Shown piece by piece: positions 17,244 through 26,925 of a DNA stretch of 64,000 nucleotides. The DNA is from Saccharicrinis sp963667815. Lineage in GTDB: Bacteria; Bacteroidota; Bacteroidia; Bacteroidales; Marinilabiliaceae. The stretch lies in NCBI GenBank assembly GCA_963667815.1, contig OY764021.1. One strand, given 5' to 3'. The notes under the pieces were generated by a model. It had not been told where the DNA came from. It saw only the letters and a list, made by a program, of their open reading frames with translations, and ran no database searches. Positions within the stretch are counted from its first letter, which is position 1, and each line of letters starts with the position of its first letter. The translations under genes were made by a program, and so were the position numbers.

Positions 17244-19220
17244 CTATTTCTGTTTTACTCTTATTACAGAAAACGAATAGGGATCTAAATCAAGTTTTAT
17301 TTGTTTTCCAGACACCTTGATTTCTTTTGTTTCAGGAACGATATTGTTAGGATTCGCCAATGTATTAACAATATCAAGATCCGTACTTGCTAAAACAGTC
17401 ATTTTGGCTTTCGATAAAAACCTTTTTACAGAATTAAGTTCCAGCGTTGTGCTTTTTATTTCCTTATTATTATTAACAACTTTAATTATAACTTCATTTG
17501 CTTCTGCATCCCATACTGAGGATGCAAATAACCCACCTTGGCCTGTCACATCATTACCTTTTAATTTTGTAGAAAGCAGATCTGTACCACTATTAACACC
17601 AAAAAGTTGCTGCACATAATAGTTTGGTGTAGCCAATGAATTCAGGTTATCAAACCATATTAAATCAGGACGCCATTGCCATCCTTCAACATGTGCAAAA
17701 AGCGGAGCATATGAACACATATATACAACATCTGCATTACGCTCTAAACCAGTCATAAAAGCAGCTTCTGACAAAGCACATTGCCAGTTATTTGTATTAT
17801 CTGGACTACAAACCTCTACACTTTGTGCAGCATATTCTCCGGCAAATATTTTGTACGAATTTCTATCGTAATTATCATACCTTGCGGCATTATCAAAGAA
17901 CCATTGAGGAGCTCTGTAATAATGTTCATCAACAATAGGCGCTTTGTATTTTTGCAATTCATTCTCGGCATACTTAAAGAAAGGATCGTCAGGGAAAGGA
18001 CCTGTTGTTGAAATTATATTAATATCAGGATATTTTTCCATAATAGCTTTTTCAAAAATAGCATAGCGCTCAAAATATTGTGGCCCCCATTGTTCATTAC
18101 CCACACCAATATATTTCATATTAAAGGGCTCCGGATGTCCCATTTCAGCTCTTAGCCTACCCCATTTAGTATCCACAGATCCATTAGCAAACTCAATTAA
18201 ATCCAATGCATCCTGTACATAAGGTTCTAATTCATTTACTGGCACAACTTCTGCAGAATTAAACTGACAAGCCATTCCACAATTTAAAATTGGAAGCGGT
18301 TCTGCACCAATGTCCTCTGAAAGAAGAAAATATTCATAAAAACCCAAGCCAAATGTTTGATAATAATCTGGTGCTGGACGATGGTCAAACTGAGTGTTCC
18401 ACCTATTTACAATCAAGGTTCTGTCTTCAACATTACCAACTGTTTTTTTCCATTGGTAACGATTATCCAAATCATATCCCTCTACAATACATCCACCCGG
18501 AAAACGAAAAAATCCGGGGTTTAAATCAGCTAGTTTTTGCACTAAATCATCCCTCAAACCGCCTTTTCTATTTTTCCATGTATCATTTGGAAATAGAGAA
18601 ACCATATCAAAACTAACCATTCCATTTCCCTCAAAAATTAGTTTTAATTTTGCCTTTGGATCTGTTTTTGAACAGTCGAAACTTACTTCGTATTTCTTCC
18701 ATTCGTTGCCCTTTATATCTACTGATGCTGAGCCAATATCTTCACTTACTGAATCTAACAAAGAAACTTTTAGAGCAATATCGGATCCTTCGGCTAATGA
18801 CGCCAAAATAGAAAAATGATATGTATTGCCCATTTTAACACCCATCCCTCTAAATCCATCATTTATCAACGATAAACTTGATTTATTATCATTTAATTTA
18901 ACGCTTGCATAACGTGGATTTTGTGAATTTTCAGATCCTCGGTTAGTAATAATAAAATGAAAAGAATCTGGAGTAGTTTTCTCAACATCCCAGCCCATCT
19001 GTGGTTTCGCGAATTCAAACGAACGGTTTTTAACCATTTCGGCATATAATCCACCATCGGCTGCAAAGTTGATATCCTCAAAAAATATACCCCACATTGT
19101 GGGTTGAATTTTAGTTGTTGGTTTGTCAACATCTATTTGAATAGGTTGACTGTAGATTTTTAAAGTTGTTGCCATAAAAAACAACAAAATCCCCATTATG
19201 ATTTTAATATTGTGTTTCAC
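17244..19220 (-). CDS. Alpha-L-arabinofuranosidase, GH51
   Basis: Secreted enzyme that removes arabinose side chains from plant or algal polysaccharides. The 658 residues start with a signal peptide (about 1-25, ending YSQ). A GH51 catalytic barrel follows, interrupted by a beta-sandwich of the carbohydrate-binding CBM4 type (about 95-205). The acid/base motif GVGNEQWG and the nucleophile motif VDEHYYR are both present, and the C-terminal beta domain is complete. No SusC/SusD pair or other glycosidase adjoins it, so it is a solitary enzyme and not part of a visible polysaccharide utilisation locus. Confidence 0.93.
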   Translation of the reverse strand: MKHNIKIIMGILLFFMATTLKIYSQPIQIDVDKPTTKIQPTMWGIFFEDINFAADGGLYAEMVKNRSFEFAKPQMGWDVEKTTPDSFHFIITNRGSENSQNPRYASVKLNDNKSSLSLINDGFRGMGVKMGNTYHFSILASLAEGSDIALKVSLLDSVSEDIGSASVDIKGNEWKKYEVSFDCSKTDPKAKLKLIFEGNGMVSFDMVSLFPNDTWKNRKGGLRDDLVQKLADLNPGFFRFPGGCIVEGYDLDNRYQWKKTVGNVEDRTLIVNRWNTQFDHRPAPDYYQTFGLGFYEYFLLSEDIGAEPLPILNCGMACQFNSAEVVPVNELEPYVQDALDLIEFANGSVDTKWGRLRAEMGHPEPFNMKYIGVGNEQWGPQYFERYAIFEKAIMEKYPDINIISTTGPFPDDPFFKYAENELQKYKAPIVDEHYYRAPQWFFDNAARYDNYDRNSYKIFAGEYAAQSVEVCSPDNTNNWQCALSEAAFMTGLERNADVVYMCSYAPLFAHVEGWQWRPDLIWFDNLNSLATPNYYVQQLFGVNSGTDLLSTKLKGNDVTGQGGLFASSVWDAEANEVIIKVVNNNKEIKSTTLELNSVKRFLSKAKMTVLASTDLDIVNTLANPNNIVPETKEIKVSGKQIKLDLDPYSFSVIRVKQK

Positions 19221-19427
19221 GTCTCTTATTTTAATAAGGTTAATTATATAGATTTTACTTAATAAAACTGATCATCTCGATTGGTTATTGGATCGAAATT
19301 TTTCAGGCAACATGAAATTACAATAAAGGGATGAATTAAATCAAATAGTGTTTTAAGTATTACAGAATTGTACCCTCAATATCAACAATAATCCTCATTA
19401 TCATTCATACATTGTTCTGCTAAACAA

Positions 19428-19472
19428 AAAAAGGATGTAAACAATAGTAAAAACTATGGCTACATCCTTTTT
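19428..19472 (-). terminator. Bidirectional terminator after the chemoreceptor gene
   Basis: Perfect 12-bp inverted repeat, AAAAAGGATGTA (19428-19439) and TACATCCTTTTT (19461-19472), with a small inner stem ATAG/CTAT. The T-tract is part of the stem on both strands. It lies 24 bases past the stop of the chemoreceptor-like gene. Confidence 0.85.
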
Positions 19473-19495
19473 AATATCTTACATATGTGATTTAC

Positions 19496-20608
19496 TTATT
19501 TTGTGTATTTAAAAAAAGCTATACTTTTTTTCAACCTTTCGGCTTTATTTGATAAGTCTTGAGCACTATCTGCTAAATTCTCGCTTGATTGTGAATTTCT
19601 TTGCGTCACACTATTTAACTGTTGTATGGCATTATTAATTTGATCTACACCTGTTTTTTGTTCAAAACTAGCGGCTGTTATTTCATCTACTAAAATTGAC
19701 GTTTTTTCAATAATAGGTACAGTTTCTCCTAAAAGATTACCCGTTTCTTCAACCATTTTATGCGATGAAAGTGATAATGAGATTATTTCAGAAGCTGCAG
19801 TGGCACTATTCTCTGCCAGTTTACGAACTTCTTGCGCTACTACTGCAAAACCTTTACCCATATTACCAGCACGAGCTGCCTCTACAGAAGCATTTAATGC
19901 AAGTATATTGGTTTGACGGGCGATATCATTTACAAAAGATATTTTATCACTAATTTCTTTTGATACTTTATAGGTTTGATCACCTAAATCAGAAACTAAA
20001 TGAATTTGTTTTTTGGCATCCTGAGATGTCATTTTTGTGGAATCTGCATTCTGACTATTATTCTCAATATTTGAAGTAATTTCTTCTAATGTAACAGATA
20101 CTTCTTCCAAAGAACTGGCCTGAATACTTGTAGCTTCTGATAATTGGCCAGCTGTTACACTTACCTTATTACTGGCTTCTGCCATCGTATTGGCATCTTC
20201 TGTCAAACCAACTATTATTGTTCTAAGCTGGGTTACTAAATTAGCTATTGAATTAGTCAAAACACCTAATTCATGCTTTTTATCAGATGTTTCAATATCT
20301 ACATCTAAACTTCCTTCTGACAAATTCTTAAGCTTGTCGATCGCTTTTTCTAATGGAGTCCTGAGTACTTTATTTATGTATATAAAAACAAAGGTTCCTA
20401 CAATAACATTTAAAGGGGTTACAATAAAACTCAAAGCTCCACCTAGCATAAACTCTAAAGTTTTAGTTAACGCTACAAATATTGTAAATAATACAGTTAT
20501 TAAACTGAACTGAAACATGATTGATTTTTTAAAAATCAATCTTAATATTACTGTTGCAACAGGTATGGTTACAAGGGTTTTTACCAACTCTAAAGTTAAT
20601 TCACTCAT
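19496..20608 (-). CDS. Methyl-accepting chemotaxis-like protein without a periplasmic sensor
   Basis: The 370 residues start with three or four hydrophobic helices (about 10-80) separated by very short loops, so there is no extracellular ligand domain. A HAMP-like linker (about 82-135) and a full MCP signalling domain follow. The hairpin tip is recognisable in IARQTNILALNASVEAARAG and GKGFAVVAQEVRKLAE. It could sense membrane potential or redox state, or act with a partner. No che genes are nearby. An IS3 element is inserted 88 bases upstream in the same orientation and may have cut it off from its original promoter. Confidence 0.9.
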   Translation of the reverse strand: MSELTLELVKTLVTIPVATVILRLIFKKSIMFQFSLITVLFTIFVALTKTLEFMLGGALSFIVTPLNVIVGTFVFIYINKVLRTPLEKAIDKLKNLSEGSLDVDIETSDKKHELGVLTNSIANLVTQLRTIIVGLTEDANTMAEASNKVSVTAGQLSEATSIQASSLEEVSVTLEEITSNIENNSQNADSTKMTSQDAKKQIHLVSDLGDQTYKVSKEISDKISFVNDIARQTNILALNASVEAARAGNMGKGFAVVAQEVRKLAENSATAASEIISLSLSSHKMVEETGNLLGETVPIIEKTSILVDEITAASFEQKTGVDQINNAIQQLNSVTQRNSQSSENLADSAQDLSNKAERLKKSIAFFKYTK

Positions 20609-20695
20609 TTCTTAATTTTTCCTTAGTTCCTTTTATATTTCACACAAAGATGTATTGCATCATTCATTATCTCATAGTGGATTTGCAACTTTATT

Positions 20696-20713
20696 CCGGA
20701 CAAATTATTAAGC
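20696..20713. repeat. IS3 left terminal inverted repeat
   Basis: Sequence CCGGACAAATTATTAAGC, the exact reverse complement of 21902-21919. It contains the orfB stop codon. Confidence 0.9.
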
Positions 20714-21532
20714 CACTTGTTTGATTGTTGATTTTCCAAATTCATTAGGAGATAAATATCCTAAATGTGAATGTTGTCGTTGCCTGTTATACCATATTTC
20801 AATGAATTCGAAGATATCGGTTCGGGCTTGAAAATAACTTTGATAATTATTGTGATTTACCATCTCTGATTTTAATATTTTAAAAAAGTTTTCGGCAACA
20901 GCATTGTCCCAACAATTGCCTTTTCGACTCATACTTTGGATAACTTTACAGTGGTTTAATTCTTTCCGAAAAGATTCTGAAGCGTACTGAATCCCTCGAT
21001 CTGAATGGAAAATCATTTCGTGCCCTACGGGTCTATTGATGATCGCCATCCTCCATGCTGCAATAACTGTTGCCTCTGTTGTCATATTATCAGATAAAGA
21101 CCAACCAATTATCTTGCGATCAAAAAGATCCATGACAATCGTCAAATAGAGCCACCCTTGTTTTGTCCTAACATAGGTAATGTCTGAAATCCAAGCCTGA
21201 GATGGTCTATTGTGAACAAATTGTCTATTTAGTACATTATCTGAAACATGCTTATTATGCTTCGAATCTGTTGTAGTCACTCTGTAACGCTTCTTAATGA
21301 TACTTTTTAGGTTATTCTTTGCCATAATTCTGGCTACTCTGGGGCGAGAAGCTTTGATGCCAATTTTATTTAGTTCTACAGTAATTTTAGGACTGCCATA
21401 TCTTTTCTTACTGGCATCATAAATCCGAATTACTTCAGATTCTACTCGGCAAGCTTCAATGCTTCGTTTGGAAGGTTTTCTATTCAACCATTCGTAATAG
21501 CTACTCCTTGCAATCCCCAACAACTTACACAT
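20708..21532 (-). CDS. IS3-family transposase OrfB (DDE integrase domain)
   Basis: The 274-residue reading frame holds the HTH_21 region (RYGSPKITVELNKIG) and an rve integrase core. The DDE triad is in WISDITYV, FHSDRGIQYAS and NAVAENFFKILKSE. In the active form it is probably made as an OrfAB fusion: in the same frame, with no stop, the coding sequence reaches upstream to the slippery site at 21613-21619 and reads FVKRHQKEFAVEKMCKLLG across the junction. The annotated ATG would yield OrfB alone. The frame is intact, so the element may still be active. Confidence 0.95.
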   Translation of the reverse strand: MCKLLGIARSSYYEWLNRKPSKRSIEACRVESEVIRIYDASKKRYGSPKITVELNKIGIKASRPRVARIMAKNNLKSIIKKRYRVTTTDSKHNKHVSDNVLNRQFVHNRPSQAWISDITYVRTKQGWLYLTIVMDLFDRKIIGWSLSDNMTTEATVIAAWRMAIINRPVGHEMIFHSDRGIQYASESFRKELNHCKVIQSMSRKGNCWDNAVAENFFKILKSEMVNHNNYQSYFQARTDIFEFIEIWYNRQRQHSHLGYLSPNEFGKSTIKQVA

Positions 21533-21564
21533 CTTCTCAACAGCAAATTCTTTCTGATGCCTTT

Positions 21565-21879
21565 TTACGAATTTGTATTTTTGCTGTCGCTCCTGGAAAA
21601 GATGCTTACTGCCTTTTTTAGAATATCACGTTCTATCTGGGCTTCTTTAAGCTCCTTCTTCAAACGGGCAATCTCTTTCTCTGCATCTGTCATTACAGGT
21701 TTGCCATTGCCTGAGAAGCTGCCTTCTTTGTTGGCTTCGTACTCTCGCTTCCATCTACTCACCAGTTCGGATCGGATCCCTAATTCCATTGCAACCTGCC
21801 TTGCTGATTTGCCAGTATAACAAAGATTAACAGCCATAATCTTAAACTCTTTGTCGTACGTTACTCTTGATCTACTCAT
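21565..21879 (-). CDS. IS3-family transposase OrfA (helix-turn-helix)
   Basis: 104 residues. An HTH_Tnp_1 domain (about 5-55, motif KSARQVAMELGIRSELVSRW) is followed by a leucine-zipper-like coiled coil (about 68-95), typical of IS3 OrfA proteins that bind the terminal repeats. Translation either ends at the TAA at 21565 or shifts -1 near residue 90 to make the OrfAB transposase. Confidence 0.95.
   Translation of the reverse strand: MSRSRVTYDKEFKIMAVNLCYTGKSARQVAMELGIRSELVSRWKREYEANKEGSFSGNGKPVMTDAEKEIARLKKELKEAQIERDILKKAVSIFSRSDSKNTNS
21613..21619 (-). promoter_or_regulatory. Programmed -1 frameshift site of IS3
   Basis: Slippery heptamer A AAA AAG in the orfA frame (codons CTA AAA AAG). 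A -1 slip leads straight into the orfB frame: the distance from 21613 to the orfB ATG at 21532 is 81 bases, a multiple of three. Confidence 0.85.
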
Positions 21880-21901
21880 ATCTGCTAAATTAAAAATTTT
21901 A

Positions 21902-21919
21902 GCTTAATAATTTGTCCGG
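21902..21919. repeat. IS3 right terminal inverted repeat
   Basis: Exact reverse complement of the left end at 20696-20713; it lies 23 bases upstream of the orfA start codon. Confidence 0.9.
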
Positions 21920-22080
21920 CTAAAGATAGCAGGTCCATAGAGATATTAATATGCAATAAAGTATACCATCGCTTAATAGGTGCGTTAATATGCAGGGATA
22001 CGAAGTGAGTTAAATGTTGTTCCAAAATTAAGGTAGAAAACATATAATTAACGTTAAAATTAAATCATCAACTATTTTAT

Positions 22081-22830
22081 TTAAAATTTCGACCAATAAA
22101 ACTTCAGTATATCATATAGAAAAGAAGATAGCAGGCTCATAAAAATACCAGTAAAAAATGTAATCATAATAGATAACAACGGATTTTGTTTTACAAAATC
22201 CATCAGCTTGATATAAATATCTTTTTTGATATTTCTTATCTCCTTTTCTGCCTTTACAATAATAACATCAGAAACTTTCTCCTGAACTTGACCATTCAGT
22301 TTGCTCTTACATTCAGGACAGATATGAGGCCTATCCAAAGAATAGATTAATTCTGATTTATTACTATTAAAATCAAAAATACATCCCCTTGTATCATCAT
22401 GAGTGAAATTAGTTTTTTCACTCATTAATGGAATACGATTTCCGTACATGAGATATACAAATAAGTACCTGTAAACGTTACGTATTATATAATTTTCGAA
22501 GTTGATGTTCTCTTTTCTAAGAATATCAGAAACTCCTCTAAGTGTAATTACAATACGGTTATGACTCAAACGTCTGGCATAAAAATCATCTTGTAGAGGA
22601 ACATTAGTTATGGCTAATTGAAAATCAAAATCTGACTGTATAGGTAATTCATTTTCCAGGGTATTATCTGAGTAACCCCAGAAATCAATATCCGAATCCA
22701 TTTGAAATGTATATTGATCAATATTTGAATCAATTTCAAAAAGAGCAGATTTCCAGGAAGTGATTCTTTTACTACTTATAGGAAATGGTACGTACCCTAA
22801 TTGAACAATTTTAATTTTGATTTTCTCCAT
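22081..22830 (-). CDS. Uncharacterised membrane-anchored protein with CxxC motif
   Basis: Function not recognised. The 249 residues have a soluble N-terminal domain that looks folded and conserved, with NVPLQDDFYARRLSHNR (about 96-112) and THDDTRGCIFDFNSNKSEL (about 163-181). RPHICPECK (about 187-195) then supplies a CxxC pair that could bind zinc. A charged coiled stretch leads to one C-terminal transmembrane helix (about 218-242), so the domain is probably tethered on the cytosolic face. The invariant-looking H, D and C residues suggest an enzyme or a metal site. It is the third gene of a same-strand group, 87 bases after the TPR protein gene, and the IS3 element lies just beyond its 3' end. 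Confidence 0.6.
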   Translation of the reverse strand: MEKIKIKIVQLGYVPFPISSKRITSWKSALFEIDSNIDQYTFQMDSDIDFWGYSDNTLENELPIQSDFDFQLAITNVPLQDDFYARRLSHNRIVITLRGVSDILRKENINFENYIIRNVYRYLFVYLMYGNRIPLMSEKTNFTHDDTRGCIFDFNSNKSELIYSLDRPHICPECKSKLNGQVQEKVSDVIIVKAEKEIRNIKKDIYIKLMDFVKQNPLLSIMITFFTGIFMSLLSSFLYDILKFYWSKF

Positions 22831-22917
22831 TTATTCTGTTTTTATTGCTTAAATGTAAAAAAAACAAACTTCCCATTTCAATCTGCCAACTTGAAAGCTT
22901 TTTCTACAGTACATGTA

Positions 22918-25224
22918 TTATTGGGAACAATAATACCTAAAGAAACTGCATTCTTTTATAATCCGATCAAAAATTTGAGTATCCTGATATTGTTCCTTTA
23001 GTTCTTTAAAACTCTTTTTATAATCAAGTATATCATCTTTTATACCTCCATCATAGTACCAATATGAAAAATTAGATTTATGATTATAAAGATGATTCAA
23101 CTCACACTTTGCCATCATATATAAGCAACGTGCATTAAGTTCTTTATCTGTTGATAATTCAATCGTACTCCTGTAAAAATCATATGCTTTATCTGCCAAT
23201 GGATAATATGTTCTTTTACTATAACTTACATTACACAAGTTATACCCATTCCTATCCTCTAATTGCTTATTACGTTTTGCTATATCCTCATCTGACCAGG
23301 CAAAATAATACGAATTGCAACAGTTTGATTTATCTTGCAAAACACCCCTATAATAACCTGTATTTGAAACATTAAAATAATAGTTACCTAACAGATAATT
23401 TGCTAATTTTCTTTTCCATTTCTTTTCATCGTTACGTAATGAATCGAGTTTATTTAAAGTAACAGCGAGTTCTTTTTTTGTCAACTCTGGCTTAATAAAT
23501 GAAAACACAGAAGCCAGATAAACGGAATCCTCCATCAAATCATCAGGACAATCAAATCCTTCTGTTAAATTATTACTAAACACTTTAGCAGGAACAGTCA
23601 TACCAATTCCTTCAGTAGTTGAGTAGTCGCGACTTTTATTAAAATGTGTTAGAGCCACTTTAGGATCACCCTGATTTAAATAATACATACCTAAATGATA
23701 ATCAACAAACTGAACAGAAGTCATTAAAGCTGTTTGATCTTCAACATTTTGCTCCACCAAATATTTTTCGAATGACGACTTTTCAGGATGTTCCAGGAAA
23801 TTCTTTAAATCTTGCAATAGAGTTATAGATCCCATATTTTCTATCTCTAAAATACTGTGGTGAACTAGGAAGGATTGAGCTATTTTTCCCTGATGAAACA
23901 ATAAATGCCCTACATACTCTAAAATCAGATTTTGTACATCTCCATTCAAACCCTTAGATGTAATTATCCTTGCCAAAACCGGTTCCTGATCTGCTCCTAT
24001 ATTATTCCACGAAAAAACCTGATATATAATTTTCAATTCCTCAATCATAGAAGCATAAGTAGTATGCAATGATATTTCATTGAGCTTAATACTTGCTGCT
24101 TCAATATCTCCTTTTAAAAATTTTAAATACGAGCTGCATAACAACCAAAAATCTTTACGATCTGGCTTACAAACCGATTCCTGAGTAGCACTGATAGCCT
24201 CCATTGCTTCAATATCATCATAATGATAACTTTCTGTATCAGAGCAAAGCAATTTTTCATCTGCCAGTCCTATTCTACGGGGCAAAACATTATCTTCAAA
24301 GTTATAAAGCTCTCTTACAAACAATAATTCTAGTTTTTCATCATGAGGAGCAACCTCCACCATTTCTTGCAGGTATTTAACTTGATCGGAATAGCTTCTG
24401 ATAGATTTTAATGTCAGATAAGTTGCCATGTCGTTCGAATCTGAAAAATATTCCTTGCCTTCAGCTCCCCTATCCGTACAAAATTTATAACTGGTATAAG
24501 ATGAAACTTTTCTATCGTAACTATTGCTAAACACCTGTAAAAAAAGATAAGCTGCCTTCTCATAATCCTCTAATGAATAATAACATCCAGCAACCTGATC
24601 CTGCACATAATAGTATATTTCAGTTTTGGTAAATTGGTCTTTCACAAACTTATTGTAGAACTGCACTGCCTCCTGATATCTTTTTGAATAATGATAATTA
24701 CGAATAATCTGATAGGCGTAACGTAATTTCAATTGCACTTTGCCAGAAGCATTAAAACGCTCAACACCCTCTGCTATTAATTCACTTAAATCAACAACTT
24801 CAACATCTACCATATCATTATACGACCAGGATCTTTGCTTACGACTCTGATGTTGATCACTGCAGGCTCTTGCATAAACCATATAATCATAAACCGCTTT
24901 TGTGTCACCATTCTTTTTACCCGACCATAATTGCTCAAAAATTAATGCAGCATCATCTGTTAAAGCCTTGGTTATATCTTCTGAATTCCAGGCTGGCAAA
25001 AGCTCTTTCCATAACGCTACATTTTCAGAAATAACAGGTTTTGAATGTTCATACGACCAACTCCCCATGAGTTCATCTTTTAAAAACGCATCATAACCTT
25101 TTTGTTGAATATAATGCTGATTAAACAAATGATAACTGTAACTATAATATGGATCCCAACCACATGCCTTGATTGTTGATAGCGAACTTATACCTAATAT
25201 TATTACAAATAAAATTGATTTCAT
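22918..25224 (-). CDS. Secreted TPR-like repeat protein, probable lipoprotein
   Basis: The 768 residues begin with a signal peptide ending in TIKAC followed by GWDPYY, so it may be lipidated on that cysteine. The rest is alpha-helical with many YY and aromatic-rich helical hairpins of TPR or Sel1 kind (clear around 200-260 and 490-530). The ACGWDPYY start recurs in uncharacterised Bacteroidota envelope proteins. It lies 28 bases after the DUF3142-like lipoprotein gene and is likely co-transcribed with it. The role is unknown; a scaffold on the periplasmic side of a membrane is the simplest reading. Confidence 0.65.
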   Translation of the reverse strand: MKSILFVIILGISSLSTIKACGWDPYYSYSYHLFNQHYIQQKGYDAFLKDELMGSWSYEHSKPVISENVALWKELLPAWNSEDITKALTDDAALIFEQLWSGKKNGDTKAVYDYMVYARACSDQHQSRKQRSWSYNDMVDVEVVDLSELIAEGVERFNASGKVQLKLRYAYQIIRNYHYSKRYQEAVQFYNKFVKDQFTKTEIYYYVQDQVAGCYYSLEDYEKAAYLFLQVFSNSYDRKVSSYTSYKFCTDRGAEGKEYFSDSNDMATYLTLKSIRSYSDQVKYLQEMVEVAPHDEKLELLFVRELYNFEDNVLPRRIGLADEKLLCSDTESYHYDDIEAMEAISATQESVCKPDRKDFWLLCSSYLKFLKGDIEAASIKLNEISLHTTYASMIEELKIIYQVFSWNNIGADQEPVLARIITSKGLNGDVQNLILEYVGHLLFHQGKIAQSFLVHHSILEIENMGSITLLQDLKNFLEHPEKSSFEKYLVEQNVEDQTALMTSVQFVDYHLGMYYLNQGDPKVALTHFNKSRDYSTTEGIGMTVPAKVFSNNLTEGFDCPDDLMEDSVYLASVFSFIKPELTKKELAVTLNKLDSLRNDEKKWKRKLANYLLGNYYFNVSNTGYYRGVLQDKSNCCNSYYFAWSDEDIAKRNKQLEDRNGYNLCNVSYSKRTYYPLADKAYDFYRSTIELSTDKELNARCLYMMAKCELNHLYNHKSNFSYWYYDGGIKDDILDYKKSFKELKEQYQDTQIFDRIIKECSFFRYYCSQ

Positions 25225-25252
25225 TTAAGTGATTATTTTATAATATGCTTGA

Positions 25253-26281
25253 TTAAAGGTTTTTAATAATATCATTAAATGCATTTTGCTGAATTAATGC
25301 CGTATCAAGATGATAGAATATTACTTCATCTATATTTATCTTACTATTTTTAATGATTTGGTATGACTTTTTCACGACATCTGCATCACTCATTTCAAGT
25401 TTTATTTGATCATTCACAGATAAATAAAACCCTTTATACAAAGTATCGCTGACCACAGAATAGATGTGATCACTTAACTTAACAAAATGATTTGTACCCT
25501 GATTAAATAACTGTATATCTGCTCCTTTTATAAGTTTTATTGCACCATCCTTATTCTTTAACACTGTTTGTGAAAATAATGGCAAAGCCAAACTTAATGG
25601 AATTGGATAATCTGTATTATCATTTACATACTGAGAAACAACATCATCAGATAAGATTGAATTGGCTGAAAAATCAGATAAATCACCAACATTATACAGC
25701 ATTAACACACCCTCATCAACCGGAGGTAAACCTGTTTTTGATTGATACTTTACCTGATGTAATCGAATCGTACAGCTAAGCTGATAATCTAGCTTTAAAA
25801 TATTTAGTAACTCAAAATAATTATAGCGTGTTGAATTGCTCCAATCACAATCTATCTGGAGTGAGTTTATTCTTTTCCCAAACTGGTGCAAACTAATTTC
25901 ATCTACTAATTTTTTAATTTTTTGAGCCAGTTTTTTTATATCTGCATCTTTTAAAACATTATTCACTATAAAAACCACTGGTACAATTTCACAGCTTTTA
26001 TAAACCTCATCTACATAAGTTAACGGATAAACAGGATAAATCCCATCATCCCAACGATGTAATGTATTTACCTGATCTACATCAAAATAATGCATATAAA
26101 TTTTATGAATAGATTGAAGTTCCATACCCTCCTTTGTAAAAACATCTTTAGCTTTTGATTTCCAATGGTAAAAGCTAATTTTCTTTTGCTCTGGAGTTGT
26201 ACAGCAGATTAGTAATACTGTAAGTACGAAAAGAAAACTAATTCTTATTAATTGTTGATTCTTACTATTTAATGGCTTCAT
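25253..26281 (-). CDS. Lipoprotein resembling DUF3142 (TIM-barrel-like)
   Basis: The longest frame opens at 26362, but the start at 26281 is preferred: AAAGGAAG lies 7 bases before that ATG and it gives a clean lipoprotein signal (MKPLNSKNQQ to LLICCTTPEQ). The mature part has FYHWKSKA, LQIDCDWSNSTRYNYFELL and DLSDF motifs in the spacing of DUF3142, a glycosidase-like barrel of unknown activity. The conserved aspartates of strand ends are present. It is the first gene of the group that continues with the TPR protein and the CxxC membrane protein. Confidence 0.6.
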   Translation of the reverse strand: MKPLNSKNQQLIRISFLFVLTVLLICCTTPEQKKISFYHWKSKAKDVFTKEGMELQSIHKIYMHYFDVDQVNTLHRWDDGIYPVYPLTYVDEVYKSCEIVPVVFIVNNVLKDADIKKLAQKIKKLVDEISLHQFGKRINSLQIDCDWSNSTRYNYFELLNILKLDYQLSCTIRLHQVKYQSKTGLPPVDEGVLMLYNVGDLSDFSANSILSDDVVSQYVNDNTDYPIPLSLALPLFSQTVLKNKDGAIKLIKGADIQLFNQGTNHFVKLSDHIYSVVSDTLYKGFYLSVNDQIKLEMSDADVVKKSYQIIKNSKINIDEVIFYHLDTALIQQNAFNDIIKNL

Positions 26282-26522
26282 AATTATACTTCCTTTTGTG
26301 CATACCAATGGCATGACATTTTTCACACAAAATACGCTAAAAATAGGGGGAAGAATTATCAAAACTACTCTTAATGATAATTTTGATAAAAAGATTAAAT
26401 TCTAATTCGAATCAAATATAAAACAAATTATTTCAATTCATTTCAATTTTACTTTCTTTGCCCTTATATTATCTATAATCATACAAAAGCATAAATGTTT
26501 GCCATTTAAAACCAACAAAAAA

Positions 26523-26918
26523 ATGAATCAAAATCAGCCATTTTCAAAACAGTGGATGTTTATTAGTTTTACCATTTTTATTATTTCTGAAATTATATTA
26601 GGTGGTATTATTGGCCATTATGTAGTAGGCAGATATATGTCTATACATCTACATTTTATGCTTCAAGGTTTACTTAACCTGCTTAGCTACTTTATTGGTG
26701 GTTTTATTATTGGATTAATTTCACCGGGAATCAGAATTTATGAACCTGCAGCCGGCGCATTTTTATCAGTTGCAGTAATGCTTCTGTTAACGTTTTTTAC
26801 TCCTTTTTCGTTTTTACATTTTAGTCTGACCAAAGTATTAATTGGTGGAGGAATTGCATTCTTTTTAGCATTAAGCGGAGCAAAAGCTGGTGAAAAGTTA
26901 GCCGGAAATATGCACTAG
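26523..26918 (+). CDS. Small four-helix membrane protein of unknown function
   Basis: 131 residues from the ATG at 26523; an upstream TTG in frame at 26499 is less likely. Four hydrophobic helices (about 10-32, 44-66, 72-95 and 100-122) are rich in glycine (GGIIGHYV, GGFIIGLISPG, GGGIAFFLALSGAKAG). No family was recognised. It ends 7 bases before the 3' end of the convergent tamL gene. Confidence 0.6.
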   Translation: MNQNQPFSKQWMFISFTIFIISEIILGGIIGHYVVGRYMSIHLHFMLQGLLNLLSYFIGGFIIGLISPGIRIYEPAAGAFLSVAVMLLLTFFTPFSFLHFSLTKVLIGGGIAFFLALSGAKAGEKLAGNMH

Positions 26919-26925
26919 ATTATAT

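Larger units (their letters stand above)
20696..21919 (-). mobile_element. Complete IS3-family insertion sequence
   Basis: A 1224-bp element bounded by identical 18-bp terminal inverted repeats (20696-20713 and 21902-21919). It carries orfA and orfB joined by a readable -1 frameshift site. Size, DDE transposase and gene order fit the IS3 family. No target-site duplication is evident: the flanking bases are ATT on the left and CTA on the right. The insertion may be old, or made by a recombination event. Confidence 0.9.

Noticed and set aside
22801..23001. Small plus-strand frame between the CxxC protein and the TPR protein genes
   Set aside because: It overlaps the coding ends of both genes, has no family signature and only the A/T bias of the region.
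26282..26362. Longer start of the DUF3142-like lipoprotein
   Set aside because: The extra 27 residues would hide the lipoprotein signal, and the better ribosome-binding site is in front of the ATG at 26281.
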